This document shows, one piece after another, positions 32,658 to 44,892 of a stretch of 64,000 nt of DNA (its first letter is position 1; the number at the start of each line of letters is the position of its first letter). Location of the stretch: contig JAQOTA010000050.1 in assembly GCA_029532415.1 (NCBI GenBank), positions 4,464,001-4,528,000 of the forward strand, read 5' to 3'. The DNA is from Marasmius tenuissimus. Taxonomy: Eukaryota > Basidiomycota > Agaricomycetes > Agaricales > Marasmiaceae. Both the position numbers and the translations under genes were made by a program. Below the pieces are notes generated by a model, which made no database searches, had not been told where the DNA came from, and saw only the letters and a program-made list of their open reading frames with translations.

Positions 32658-33888
32658 ATGATCGGCTCATTCTTCTCCAAGGTTTTCAGGCCGTTGGCCT
32701 ACCTCTCGATACCCGTCATTCTCATACGTGGATTTGCGATGTCGACTCCGAATGGAAGATACTACGTTCGTCTTGGGGTTTATGTTGCGTCTATGACCAT
32801 GGTCGCGACATTTAGTGCTGTTATTGGGGCAGTCATGGCAATCGCGGGACACCGATACGACGTCAACTTTGTGGTTGCAAGGACCTTCTACTTCTTAGGG
32901 AGTAATGTGCTCGGGATAACGATTGAGGTTGAAGGAGAAGAGCATTTGAACACCAGGCCTGCATTGTACATGAGCAATCATCAGAGTATGTTGGATATAT
33001 TGTTCGTTGCCAGGTGAGTAGAGCATTCTCAGTCCTCTGTGCCATGTTGCTCAAGAAGGGAGCAATCCATTTACTTCAGGACTATGCCCAAGAAGGCGTC
33101 AATCATGGCCAAAAAATCTATCCAGATTTCACCTCTTGGTCCTTTCATGATGTTGGCGGGCACAATTTTCGTCGACAGAGGCAACAATGCCCGTGCTATC
33201 CGTTCTCTTGAAGCCGCAGGAGAAGTTATGAGGAAGAATCGTACGTCGCTTTGGATCTACCCTGAAGGTACCCGACACCTGGCAGATCGTCCGGAGCTAC
33301 TCCCATTTAAGAAGGGTGGTTTTTACTTGGCCATTCAGGCTGGGATACCCATCGTTCCCATCGTCTCAGAGAATTACTGGCATTTATATCATCAAGGTCA
33401 CTTTGAACCCGGAACGGCCAAGATCCGAGGTATGGTTCTTCGTTGGTTTTACGTTTTTTTTGTGCCAACCGCCTAAATTTTCAACAGTTTTACCTCCGGT
33501 ACCTACAGAGGGCTTGACAGCCGCGGACGTCCCAGAACTCATAACGAGGGTACGGAACCAAATGCTAGAAGCATTACTCGAAATTTCTAGCCATGTTCCA
33601 GCCGAGAAGAGGATGAGTTCAGAAAAGGCCGAAGCGGAGAAACCTTCGGGAACTCCATCGGCGACAACATCTTCCCAAGAATATGTGCAGCTCAGAGACG
33701 AGAAGACACCCGGTCCTAGCGTTCCACCCGTTTCCGAAAGCGACTCACTAGGTGCCCATGGAGTTACCCCAAGGTCTCCTTCGGTGTCGTCCATTTCCTC
33801 TTCAAGCCATGGAACGAGAACTGCGAGTGAGAATGGAACGGAGACTGAAGAGGACGAAGGAATGGTTCTCGTTGGTAAACCAGCATAG
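32658..33888 (+). CDS. SLC1: 1-acyl-sn-glycerol-3-phosphate acyltransferase
   Basis: Converts lysophosphatidate to phosphatidate at the ER. Exons 32658-33013, 33080-33429, 33488-33888 encode 368 residues. Two N-terminal hydrophobic segments are followed by the PlsC catalytic motif NHQSMLD (NHx4D), then the glycerol-phosphate-binding block PLGPFMMLAGTIFVDRGNN, then IYPEGTRH (motif III) and a fourth motif QAGIPIVPIV. All four acyltransferase motifs are intact. The C-terminal extension of about 110 residues is Ser/Pro/Glu-rich, probably cytosolic and phosphorylated, and longer than in yeast Slc1. It is transcribed divergently from the sugar transporter. Confidence 0.94.
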
Positions 33889-34159
33889 ACACGAGTCCCT
33901 TGTCCAAGTTCAGGAATAAATTTCTTACTCGAGTATCCACACAAAACGAGGGTTCTATCGAATTTGGAGGGGTTGCGCCGCCACAATTCAAAATGGTGGA
34001 CAGGCACGTTCTTTTTTGAGTAAGTTTGAAACGTAATCGGCAAATGCAACGTTTGTTTTTCTTTGCCCCATAAATAACGTGAACCTAATCCGCGCTCAAC
34101 TCGTCTCTTGCTTTCCTTCCCCCATCATCCCCTGACCTCTCTCAACCACCAACTTTATC
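33889..34159. other. Intergenic region between acyltransferase and phosphodiesterase
   Basis: About 270 nt. It holds the acyltransferase 3' region and a CT-rich promoter for the next gene; nothing else was seen. Confidence 0.5.
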
Positions 34160-35833
34160 ATGGTCGCTCCCTCTTCAGTATCGAGTCCTTCTGGGAGGTA
34201 TTTGCCACGTAGGTTGCTCATTCTAGTATGGTCAAAACTAGTATTGATCTCGCCATTTCGCCTAGAATGTTGGGGCCATCGTGGTGTAGGTGTCTGCCCG
34301 GACCATGACCGAACGGATCGCTGACGAACTGGATTCTCAAGGCCTCGGCAGCGTACCCAGAAAACACACTCGCAAGCTTCGAAGCCGCTATGCGTGACGG
34401 AGCAGAAGGCATCGAAAGCGGTATTTAATCAACCATTCCTCATCACCCGCCCTTCGAATTAGAAAGGGGGCCGCGCGCATACTTGAACTATGTTCTCTCT
34501 ATTTGTCTACTCCGTCCTTGTCATGATGAGTCGTGGACGAGGTACACTTTGTGTCTTGGTCTTTGTGCATGCGCCGGCCCCCTATATACAATCATCCCCC
34601 CTCTCCATTCCTGCTTAAAGGACATGCTTTCGTGACCTCCGCTGCCAGACGTACACGTTTCGCTAGACGACGTGGTCATTATGTTTCACGATCCAGGTGA
34701 GCCTAGCGTTGCGCCACCTAATGAGACGATACTAAATGAACGTTTGATAGATCTCTCCCGCACTACCGACTCCTCTGGTGAACTAGATCCTTGCACTCCA
34801 AGCGTCTGACCTTAACACAAGTGCTCCAGGGCATATCAAGGAACGGAACTGGTACGGAGAAGAAGGCATGGAGCACGTTCGAACGACCAAGGAACCCAAA
34901 CAATCCATCCCCACATTCGCCGAAACGATCGCTTTGCTCATGAGGGTGGGAACCTCGCTCCTTTGTCCCGCGTCCATTCACTTACTCGGAACTACAGCCC
35001 GAGAACCAGAATGTCAAGTTCAACATTGACGTGAAGGTACAGAACGACCCTGACCGACTCTTCTCCTTGATGCACAAGATCGTTTCCGCCCAACCCGATT
35101 GGGAGAACGTGCTTGCTCCCAGGTTGCTATTGGGTTTGTGGCACCCCAGGTTTCTGGTTTATGCAAAGGCCCGGATGCCTTATTGCGACCGGTCGTATCT
35201 CGGGAACAGCCCAGATATGGCAAAGAAGTTCTTCTGGGAAGACTGTGGGACAATGTCGATGTCTTTCTCATCGATGGCTGGGAAGGATGGAGAGAGGTGA
35301 GCCGGTTACCAACCTCTTAGGGTTTGCCTCGTTATCTCATCCTCCACTTTCAAGGTTCCGGAAGGAATGTAGAGCTGCGGGAAAGAAGTTGATGATCTGG
35401 ACTGTGAACGAACCCCAGCAGATGATGGAGGTAAGCTTCAGTGTTTTTCCTATGTTCTCCCGCTCTCTTATTGAATTCGTCCCGTTTTGTGACTATCAGG
35501 TCTCGAGGTGGGGCGCCGACGTTATCATCACCGACGTAACCAAAGTATGGTTAGACATGAGAACTGCACTAGGCAGTGAGTTACTCCCACTGCATCAAAT
35601 CTTACCCCGACTAATTTGGTGCTGCAGCTGATTACGAGAAAACGGGCGGAAAGTATGGTCGCGCCTTCTTATGGACGACCTACAAGTACTACTCCCTGTA
35701 TCAGATGTCCTTGCAGTATACGTACAGGCGCTGGCTGGAGAGCGTCGCTGGGCCCTTCACGATCGACGTCCAGGTCGCGGATTATCCTTACGAGCCTCAA
35801 ACGCTGCCCATCAAGACTACTGCCAGTGCATGA
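34160..35833 (+). CDS. PGC1: Glycerophosphodiester phosphodiesterase family protein (Pgc1-like)
   Basis: Exons 34160-34208, 34266-34285, 34342-34420, 34649-34696, 34751-34777, 34830-34945, 34998-35296, 35355-35430, 35500-35575, 35628-35833 encode 331 residues. The catalytic TIM-barrel signature starts CWGHRGASAAYPENT (catalytic His, Glu), followed by GIESDVHVSLDDVVIMFHD (metal ligands and second catalytic His), FNIDVKV and, near the end, WTVNEP and GADVIITDV. The close match in the RLLLGLWHPRF stretch points to fungal Pgc1, a phosphatidylglycerol-specific phospholipase C of lipid droplets and mitochondria-associated membranes. The C-terminus has a hydrophobic/aromatic segment that may hold it to membranes. 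Two exons are very short (20 and 27 nt) and one intron is 228 nt, the longest seen in this gene. The short exons are required by the catalytic motif. Confidence 0.9.
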
Positions 35834-36106
35834 AGAGACGACCCACTTCGCCCTATAGATTTCGATTTACATTTTGGTCTACGATTCGTGCACGATATAG
35901 GCCGGACAGTTCGCTATCCAGCTATCTCTATACCTACCTCACGATACAATTCATGACATGCATTCACTTCTGCGCTACTTAGATTGTTAACACTTTCAAT
36001 TCGAGGATCTTATGGTGGAATAAACTATGTGTGTCTCTACGTTCCTGAGGTGGGAGTTAAGGTACGGCTATTAGTCGTGTTTATTGTACTTGACGGTGGT
36101 GGAGGA
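35834..36106. other. Convergent intergenic region between PGC1 and ABC transporter
   Basis: About 270 nt between two stop codons. Expected to hold both 3' UTRs; no other feature seen. Confidence 0.5.
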
Positions 36107-39100
36107 TCACAACATTCGCTTCACGATCTTATTTTGTTCGCTGGCCATTTCAATGTCCGCCAACGAGATGCCAGATCGCTCACACATCCCCCTGAAGATA
36201 CCATCCTGCTTCCCCCACAAAGCTTCTGGCGAGTCGAACTCCTTCACCTGGCCTCCATCGAGGACACATATGCGGTCGTATCCAATGATCGTCCGCAGAC
36301 GATGGGCTATGCAGAGTAACGTTCGATCGGCAAATTCAGTCTGGATCGTGTCCTGGATGTTCCTGTCGGTCTCGAAATCGACGGAAGCTAAGAAAGGGTG
36401 GTCCAGAGTGAGCGCGTCGCTCATATCCGCATTGACAGGCTCCTAAAACACGTACCAGTCGCTTCGTCCATGATGATGATCTTTGAGTTCTTGACGAGTG
36501 CACGAGCAAGACTAACTAAGGAGCGCTGGAGAGAATATGGCCGGATATTTGGTCAGACAATTATCCAGAATGTCAAGCACATTGAAGCCCTACCTGGCCG
36601 ACAGAAAGGTTTGCACCGCCCTCTTCAATCTTGCTATCCAGTGACAACCGATTCGGTGAGGCTTCGTATACCGTGGTGGCGGAACTAGAGGAGAGACCGT
36701 CGGATTTTGTGGTATCTAGCAGCCAGGAGCGCTTAAGAGCATCCCAGAGCACCGCGTCGTCGTATTCTCCGAACGGATCGAGGTTTGCGCGAAGGTCGCC
36801 TATGTAAATGAGTGAGACGTTGGCCGGTGACAAATGGGATAGGAACTCACCGCTGAAAAGGATCGGCTCTTGGGGTATAACTGGAGATTTTGTGAGCGCC
36901 CCTCGATCTAAAGTAGAGTGTTAGATACGTACTAGCCAGAGCCTTTCGAAGGTCAGTAAGGCCGATCTTCGAGACATCGATACCGTCAATCCTGATGAAC
37001 CCAGAAAGAAGTTCGACCGTCCTGTAAAGGGCCATAGTGACTAGAGAACAGGTCAATGAAGAATACTGCGCGCTTCTGATTAAATCCCAAACGTACTAGT
37101 GGACTTTCCGGCTCCGGTCCTACCCACGATTCCGATATGTTCTCCTCCGCGAATGTTTAGGCTGACACCCTTCAAGACCGGCGGTAATCCTGGACGATAG
37201 CTAACCACCACATCCCCCATCTCTATCGAGCCGGTTTGTGGCCAGGAGGTTGGAGGCTTATTATCTGGAATCTCGTGAGGGGGTTCTTGTTCCACCTCGT
37301 TTGTATAGTAGAGTATACGCTCGACTGCGTTCATATTATTCTCTACTTCTGCACTTTGCCTAACCGCCCATCCAAATGCCTATACAAAACGATAAATTTT
37401 AAAGCATACGTCGCGCGAGAACACACTCACTTGCTGAACAACCAGCATGTATGAGAGAACGGCACCGGTTTGTGCTGGAGATATCGAGAAACGTGTACCA
37501 ACTGCCATGATTGCTACGGCAAAGACCATGATCGAGCCCAAGAAGTCAAGCCGAACGCTCAACCACCGCTGATTAGAGACGCTCAGCCAATAGGCCCTGT
37601 TCTCTACGTTCGTCCTGAACGCGTTTTCCTTTCGGAAGCGATCAGATTCTCCGTAGGCACGGATAGTCGTCAGGCCGGACATAGACTCGGAGAAGTGACT
37701 GTATAAGGATGATCGCAGAACAGCATCAAGACGCTGAAAAGATAGTCAGAATAAAATAATCGTCAATCGTATATCTCTTACTTTCAGTTCCCGGGCACTA
37801 GCGCGGTAGAAAATCGTTATCCAATAGTAGAGCACGAGGACGAAGACCACAGCGATGAGGAACCAGGGAATGATGATTGAAACGAGGACGATTGATCCTA
37901 TGACTTGAACAATGGTTCCCAGAAATTGACGCATGGCCTCCCCGACGACATTATCGAGGGTGTCGATATCTGTACGATCCATCAGCAGAAGTAAAAAGAC
38001 TGAGCTCGGGTATGCCTTTACCTTTGCTGAAACGATTCATGATTCTACCGAGAGGCTGCTGAAGTGTGAGCTCTCCAGTTATCCCATATATGAGGCGGAC
38101 TCACAGTAGTACTGGGGGTGGGGTGGACGCGTAAGTAATATGATCGTGTCCTGAAGGAAAGCACTACTCACTCAAAGAACGCGACAGGCGCGTGCATGAC
38201 GCGTCTCAAGGCATTCTATGTTGTTCCCTGTCAGCGCTTCTGTGTCGGAGCTCAAAGAATTTAATCCTCCCTCACCCGATGCAGAGTGCGCGAAGCGTTG
38301 AACGTGAACAAAGCAAACACGGCGCCCATTGAGAATAAACCAAATGCCTGTAAACGACGACAGGTGAGTTCACGAGAGACCAGTCGACACACCGCGAACT
38401 TACTTGTGCGAAACCAAGTATTGCATAGATCGCCATCTGGGAGGGGCGGTCATATCAGCACAACCGCAGGAAGGGACTTGAAGTTGAACTTACATAGACT
38501 CCTTGAGCAAATGAAAATGTACTGAGGTCTGATTTCAGTGACTGTAAATCTGTGTCTTGCAATGAACCTACTCTTCTTGCCACCAGACGAGCCTAGGGAA
38601 TCACGTGAGTGTCGAAAGCATCGAAAACGGTAAGAATACCCACCAGTAGGGACTGAGAACACTTGAACCTTGGAAGAAAAGAACAGCGATAACGAACAGC
38701 GGGAACGTGAACGGGAGACGCCCTGCACGGAAGAAATTCATGTATGCTAGAGAGGGAAAGATTAGACGATGCACATTCTCGAGGGCCAACGATACTCACT
38801 CTTGAAGCTGACCGAGCCAACGTTCCGATCTTCCAACTGCATAACCTTCTTTGTAGGCTTCTCTTTCTTCTCTTTGTCCTTTGCGGGGGTCCCTTCTTTC
38901 CTTTCCGTCTGCGATCTTTCTTTGTCCAGATCGTCCTGAGGTCCGTTACTCCCGAACTCTTCGATGAACCTGGCGAATGCACCACCTCGAGCAATCAAAT
39001 CGGAGTATGTCCCTTCTTCGACGATGGACCCATTGTTGAGGGTGATAATGTAGTCCATGTAAGGCAGGAAATGAAGAGCGTGGGTAACCACGATTCGTGT

Positions 39101-41707
39101 GGTCCCAGCAAGTGCCTTCTGCATGACGTTCTCAAATACATCCTTGGCTACGTGGGCGTCCAAAGCGGACAGAGGATCGTCAAACAAGGTAACCTTGCTC
39201 CCAAAGTAGAGTGCGCGAGCGATATTGATGCGTTGTTTCTGGCCACCGGAGAGAGAAATTCCTTCGCATGACATATAAATAACATCACTGTCATCGTGGT
39301 GAAGTAGTCTCACCTTTTTCGCCGACTTCGGTAAGATCGCCATCTCTGCACGAGGTTGAGGAACGTAACGGGCGCGAGGAAGTACAAACTTACGGAGTGA
39401 GCATCTCAAAATCCGGTAGGAGACAGGCCGCTTCAACGACCTTCCAATACTTCTCCTCGTCGAAGGGCTGACCGAACGTAATATTATCTCTGATGGTCGC
39501 GCTCTGTAGGTCGTGATTAGCGGTAGAGAAGCCTCAAAAAAGGAGGAACGAACTTGAATCCACGACGTTTGGGGGCAGTAACCCACACTTTCTCCAAAAA
39601 CGACCTCACCACGAGTCTTATGCATCTCTGAAACTCAATGAGACAGTTTCCATAGTTCAAAGCGAATAATGCCGTACCTCCTACCAGTCCCTGCAACAAG
39701 CTCGACTTGCCAGCCCCAATGGGACCCACAATCGCACACAATTGTCCATGAGGGACAGAAAGGTTGACATTTTTTAGCTTGAATATCCTATCCTCTGGAT
39801 CTAGTCCTTTTTCGTTCGGATCTACCTTGCCTGCCTCTTTCTCATGCGTCACGGATGTCTTGGGCGCAGGCGTGTCATGAAGTAGTCCCTTGACCTTTTC
39901 GGTGACTGCTGCCGCTATCGATTTGCTTGGGGGGGCTGAAGCTTTCTTGGTATTGGTTGGGGGCGGAGCATCCCAGGTGAAGTGAGCGTCATTGACAGAT
40001 ATCGCAACATCCAGCGCTGGGTCGATCTTGGTTTCTTCTGTAATGACTTCTGCGAGAAAGACCTCTTGTACTCGAGAAAAAGCATTGTATGCATCGGCCA
40101 TTGCGCTCAATGAAACGGCTATCATAACGAGTTAGTCCGTGTTCGGCATAAGGGGAGCGAAAAGACATACGGAGGAAGGTCAATGGTGTCCTGAGGAGGT
40201 TGAATAATGAAAGGGAAGAAAATATCACGGACGGCTCAAGCGAGTGTCCAGTTAAGGCATACACGATGAAAGAAAGAACGGCAGAGAGCGTAGGTAGCGC
40301 AAAACCGAGAGCATTGTTGATTGAACGAAACATCAAACGAGAGCGAAGAAACCTTGAATGGAGTTCAGTACATTTGAATCACGACTTATGATTAGAGGCC
40401 CTTACTTCATCTCCTCCGTACGGAACTTTTCGACGCGTTGCAAGAATGGGTGCTAACAGAAGAGGTCAGTAATCTTGTAATATCACTAACGAAAGCAACA
40501 CGCCTCCCAGGCGAAGAGCTTGATTATGCGCATGCTCCCAAGCAGCTCCTGAAGTAGAGATATTCTCCGATCTGTCCACACCATGCTTCGCTTACTGCAA
40601 CAAAATAAGTCCTCTCGTCTGCAAACAAGACAGTTCACTCACCGTAAAAGGAAGAGCATCTTCGTTATTTTGCCCTGCAGAGGACTGAACAACAAGAAAA
40701 ACGCGAATCCAGGGAGCGCGCTGTATCCCAAGTTGACGCAGAGAATGATCAAACAGATTATCATCTGTACTGGTGCAGTGAACGCCATGTGGAAATAGGC
40801 CATGCAAAAATCAATTCTCGATACGTCCGTGCTGATCATTGAAGTGAGCCTGCCGGCGGTAAGACCACGCGCAGAACGTGCGCGTGAAGTGAGCTTTAGT
40901 GACCGGGCGAACAAGGCGTGTATCAGAGCTGCACGTAAGATAACACCTGTAGTATATCCTCGATGATAGGCCTGTGCGTTCAAAAGAGATATGCAGATCT
41001 GGACCGCCCATAAACCTATGGCTAGCCCCACGCCAGGACCGATGGACGGTAGAGGCTGTCCCTCCGAGAGTTTCTGATGGGAGTCTCCAGCAAACGCAAT
41101 GATAGCCTGTCCAGATGTCGTACTCAGCGACGACATTCATACCAGACACGAAATGTCTTACCTTGACAAGCAGGGGACTGGTCATTATTCCCACATCCGC
41201 GAGCAGCCTACAGAAACCTCCGAAGCCGAACCACCAGAATACCGCATCATTACAGGCAAGGGCAAGACTCGGCTTCGCTCGCTTGGTCCGTTTTCTCCAT
41301 GACTGAGCCCTTTCCTCTGCCTTTCCTAAGAGCGTCCACCAGACGGCTAGAGCCACCGGAGGTCTCGCCGTGCCGTCGTCAAGACTCTGATTGTAAGCAT
41401 CTGATTCGCGCTTTCGTCGTTCAAATGACATCAGAATTCGCTCTGCGTAGGCCTCGGCAGCTTTACTATCATCCAGGCGATACAAGTCAGTGGTTTCGAG
41501 AGGACGTGCGTAGCCCAACGCGAGGATGGAGGTCATCCACGAAAAGGTGATGCAGGAGAACCATGAAGCGCCAACTTCGGGTATGAGACGAGCGTCCTCA
41601 ATGGAGCTCGGAGGATCAGAAGCCTTGGTCGAAACGAACGGAACGCGAGAGTGCCATGAGCGAGGAGGAGGAGGTTTGGCGAGGACATTGGAGAGCGATT
41701 CCGCCAT
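36107..41707 (-). CDS. Full-length ABCC-type ABC transporter (Yor1/MRP-like)
   Basis: Membrane efflux pump with TMD1-NBD1-TMD2-NBD2 order and no extra N-terminal TMD0, as in yeast Yor1. Start at 41707 (MAESLSNVLAKPPPPRSW), stop at 36107, many short introns. NBD1 (about 39100-39770) has Walker A IVGPIGAGKSSLLQG, signature LSGGQKQRINIARAL and Walker B VTLFDDPLSALDAHV. TMD1 lies about 40200-41600 and includes GLTAGRLTSMISTDVSR; TMD2 is about 37400-38800. NBD2 (about 36130-37300) has Walker A GIVGRTGAGKS, a signature NLSVGQ split by an intron, and the D-loop/H-loop region SVDFETDRNIQ and LCIAHRLRTI. The signature of NBD2 is the degenerate form usual for ABCC. Substrates of such pumps are organic anions and drugs; the specific one is unknown. 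Not all exon borders were resolved. Confidence 0.9.
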
Positions 41708-42319
41708 GGTCGTAGAGGTAAACTCTTAGCTGACCCTGAACTGGGAAAATATCGCGTCAAGCTCCGCCTGATATTTGTCCAGGAGGAAGGCATAATAATG
41801 ATTCTGTGCCATCGGGTCCCTCCGAGGGTGGTGGCCAAATGTAAAGAGCGAGATCAGAAAAAGATAAGATCAAAATCATAATCTGCCGTGATTTGCTCTT
41901 ATCAGATAAATACATTGATTGGATATCTGATAAGAGCACCATATGCTTGATGCTCCTCAAAAATCAATCTCTCCTCTTCGCGGATGTCATTCGATGTCAT
42001 TTTGGCTTTATGGCTCCCTAGTCGAGCGGAGTACTATACAATAACAAGTCGCATGCAATTCCTCGTTTCCGCTCAGAGATTTGAGCTCCCGAGTGGCCTT
42101 CAATCCCAGGGCGTATGACGAATTTCATGATCGCTTTTGCACCACTAGTGTGGGTCTGCTTCCATATGCCTCCAAGAGTCCGATTCATCGCGGAACGGCA
42201 GAATGTATGAAATAGTATTGCGTAACGTTAAGATCCTTGGTACACTAAGGTCCACTTCATGCAAGTCAAATAAATATCTGATGGTGAGGTATAATTAGTA
42301 CATAGCAGAAAGTTGGCGT
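41708..42319. other. ABC transporter promoter region with GATA-type motifs
   Basis: About 610 nt between the ABC transporter start and the stop of the enoyl-CoA hydratase gene. It contains GATAAG/CTTATC motifs clustered at 41860-41940. No gene was supported in it. Confidence 0.55.
41863..41937. promoter_or_regulatory. Palindromic GATA-factor-like site upstream of ABC transporter
   Basis: GATAAG at 41863-41868 and a perfect 14-bp inverted repeat GCTCTTATCAGATA (41895-41908) / TATCTGATAAGAGC (41924-41937) with a 15-nt spacer. Each arm carries the GATA consensus (CTTATC and GATAAG). The cluster lies 160-230 bp upstream of the ABC transporter ATG, a normal distance for a fungal upstream activating site. 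GATA factors mediate nitrogen, iron or light control in fungi; which one acts here is unknown. Confidence 0.55.
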
Positions 42320-43419
42320 TCATTCCCCTTTGAAGACTGGCGCTCTTTTTTCTCGGAACGCGACGAGAGCTTCCACCCTATCCTTCGTCCTCAAGAGAGG
42401 CTCGTAACACGCCATCTCATGATCCAGAGCAACGTCAAGTGGCGTATCAAGGGACCTTGACATAGCCGCCTTCGCTGCCCTCAATGCGAGTGGAGCTGGG
42501 AACTCTGTAAGGAACCTGTCGGACTCGAGCGAAGTAGGTCAGAACTCACCACTGTGGGCCATTTCATCGGCTAATTGAAGGGCCCGTTGGAACGCTGTAG
42601 ATCCCGATGAAGCTACATAGTCCACGAGTCCTACGAAAAGGATGAACTCGATTGATACCGAACGAGGGTCAAGAGAGAATTACCGAGATCGTGGGCTTCG
42701 TGTGCGTCTAGTTCCCTGCCTGTGAAGATCAACTCTTTCGCTTTTGTCATCCCAATCAATCGCGGCGCTCGTTGGGTTCCTCCCGCACCAGGTATTATTC
42801 CAAGGCGGACCTCGGGGAAACTTATTTTGTCGACTTCACTTGCTGATACGGAGGGTTTGGTCAAGATATCATTCGCCAATATGAATAAGACTCACCTGCA
42901 ATTCGGAAGTCACACGTCAGGGCTAGCTCGAGACCACCTCCCATAGCAGGACCATCTATGGCAGCGATAGTCGGGAATGGCAAATCGTCGATTCTATTGA
43001 AGATGTGCCGGATATTTGCGAGGAAGTCGCGAACTTGGAGCTCTGTCATGGTTCTTCTCTCCTTGAGATCGGCGCCAGAACAAAACGATCCAGCAGATGA
43101 CGAGTAGAATATCAAGACATTGAGCCTTTATGAATATGAGTAAAGAGGATGAATATCACCAGATGAAGAAAAGGAACGCTGGGAGCGCTACACACCCTTT
43201 CTCATTCAAGGCCTGGTCTAGAGAAGCTTGTATGTCCTAATGAGATCGTCAGGTGAGATCATGCATGGCGACCACGAATGAAAGTACCTTCAGGAGCTGA
43301 ACCGAGATAGCATTTCGAGACTTGGGTCGATTTAGCGCAATGCAATAAACGCCTGGATGGCCTTGGACCTTGTGAAGGTATGCCTGTGCGACTGTGTCGT
43401 TTTCATGCCCGGGAGACAT
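42320..43419 (-). CDS. Enoyl-CoA hydratase, methylglutaconyl-CoA hydratase (AUH)-like
   Basis: Exons in transcription order 43419-43288, 43236-43196, 43125-42896, 42842-42684, 42630-42550, 42504-42320; 275 residues. Crotonase motifs are [12 protein letters not shown], the oxyanion-hole region [36 protein letters not shown] and [23 protein letters not shown], which contains the catalytic-Glu region. GADLKER-TM is typical of AUH, which hydrates 3-methylglutaconyl-CoA in mitochondrial leucine breakdown. The ATG at 43419 is the first in frame. An N-terminal extension rich in Arg/Ser exists upstream without an ATG, so a further 5' exon with a targeting sequence is possible. Confidence 0.85.
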
Positions 43420-44892
43420 GGCAGAAATTGACCGAAGAACGATTTGTCTTGGGTTACAACATGGATCGGCATCGCTGGTGGGTGATATATATGAGGGAGG
43501 AGATGAGTATGGGGGCAATCTAGAACAAATATCTTATCTATCTTATCTGATAATCACATAATCGCCGGGTCTGGCCGGCTTAAGATTGGCCCTTTCCCAA
43601 TCTGGCATTGAACGAGGTTACTCTGGGAAGCTGGCCATTCCCGAGTGTCACTGTGACTTTGACTTGCCAGCAGACAAATCACCTGGTCAACTGCTTAGTT
43701 CCTGCTCGAGCCAGCTCAATTGCCATCGTCATTATTACTCTCGACGTTGATGCGCAGCCAGTGGAAGATTCTATCCTTGGGAATCTGGGATAGGTGAGGC
43801 ATGATGGTTTCACACTTCCTATCTCTTGCAATGTGCACGCAAAAACTATCACAATAGACGCTATATTCAGGAACCGAAGCAGTGGCTTCATGTTCGGAAA
43901 ACCTCAAAAATGTCTGCATACCTCACACACGATTCCGAAGATCCACTGGCATTGAATCGAGCCCACTGTAGGAAATTGGACCATGGATGAGCGGATAATC
44001 CGTGATTTCAGTGCGTCCTGAAACACAGCCAGGTTTCAGCCCTTCAAAATGCGGTGTTTGCTGCGAACCAGTTTCCGTCCTCGAGCAAGCCTCAAGGGTC
44101 TGCGCCACGTTATGCGTTACCACAACGTTTTTTCATTCATTTGTCACAGCTCGCTTGTTCAATGCGATCGCGCCGAGTAATGAAAAGATGTCATCGCGAT
44201 TCGCGAACCCTCGTTTGATTGCTCTGCGACGCTGTAGGGCATCCGTGCGCCGCGGCCCTCACTCTTGACCTCGACGATATTCCAGTGCACGTCAGAACTT
44301 CGGAGGAAGAATGAATGTCGGAACACATTCTGATCTCTAGTCTAACTCAGGTGCGCCAATTTCTAGATTAACAAGACTGGTGACAGGCCGATAGTGCGTC
44401 CTGATATGATTTTGGATTCCTACGGCCTCATTGACCCTCGTTGTTTCGCGCTTTCTACGGTGAGTTACCGAGTCTTCTGATCTCTTACCCTGGGTCATCG
44501 AGAGCTTTGGCTGCAAAAGTGCCTGCAGGTTCATGCACATCGCACAATGCATATCACGATCCCGCACTAGCCCTCACTACGCAAGCCTGTGCACTGCCTT
44601 CTCTCGACGCCACACTTCACGTAAATTAGCGCTCGCTCACTGCCTCCAAAATCAGAGCTTTCAAAGCAACGTCTCATTCATGACATGGAGATCAAGTTCT
44701 ATTTTCCCAATAACGTGTATACTGCATGCTCTTCTTCCCCCACATCATCGCCCTAGTAGTTCACCGTCCACCATACGAGATGGTTTTTTTTCGCACGCAC
44801 AGGGAGCCTCGCGTTCGCCTCATGTATTTGGCCGAACTATAAAGTCTGAATCGTGGTGGGCGGCTTTACACTTTCAGAGACCCGCCGATTAC
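43420..44892. other. Long intergenic region
   Basis: About 1.47 kb. Near its left end, 43534-43560, is a cluster of CTTATC/TGATAA motifs about 115-140 bp upstream of the hydratase ATG. The rest contains only short open frames on both strands with no recognisable domain. I could not support a gene or RNA in it. Confidence 0.5.
43534..43560. promoter_or_regulatory. GATA-like motif cluster upstream of the hydratase gene
   Basis: The tract has TCTTATCTATCTTATCTGAT followed by AATC. It holds two CTTATC sites and one TTATCTGATAA palindrome within 27 bp, upstream of the minus-strand hydratase gene. It resembles the cluster at 41863-41937 before the neighbouring ABC transporter. Confidence 0.45.

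Noticed and set aside
26143..43419. Possible secondary-metabolite or nutrient gene cluster (two MFS, ABC pump, hydratase)
   Set aside because: No core synthase, P450, oxidoreductase set or pathway regulator lies among them; lipid and housekeeping genes are interspersed.
44002..44268. 88-codon open frame in the gap upstream of the Tyr/Pro-rich gene
   Set aside because: Composition resembles random sequence, equal-length open frames exist on the other strand, and there is no domain.
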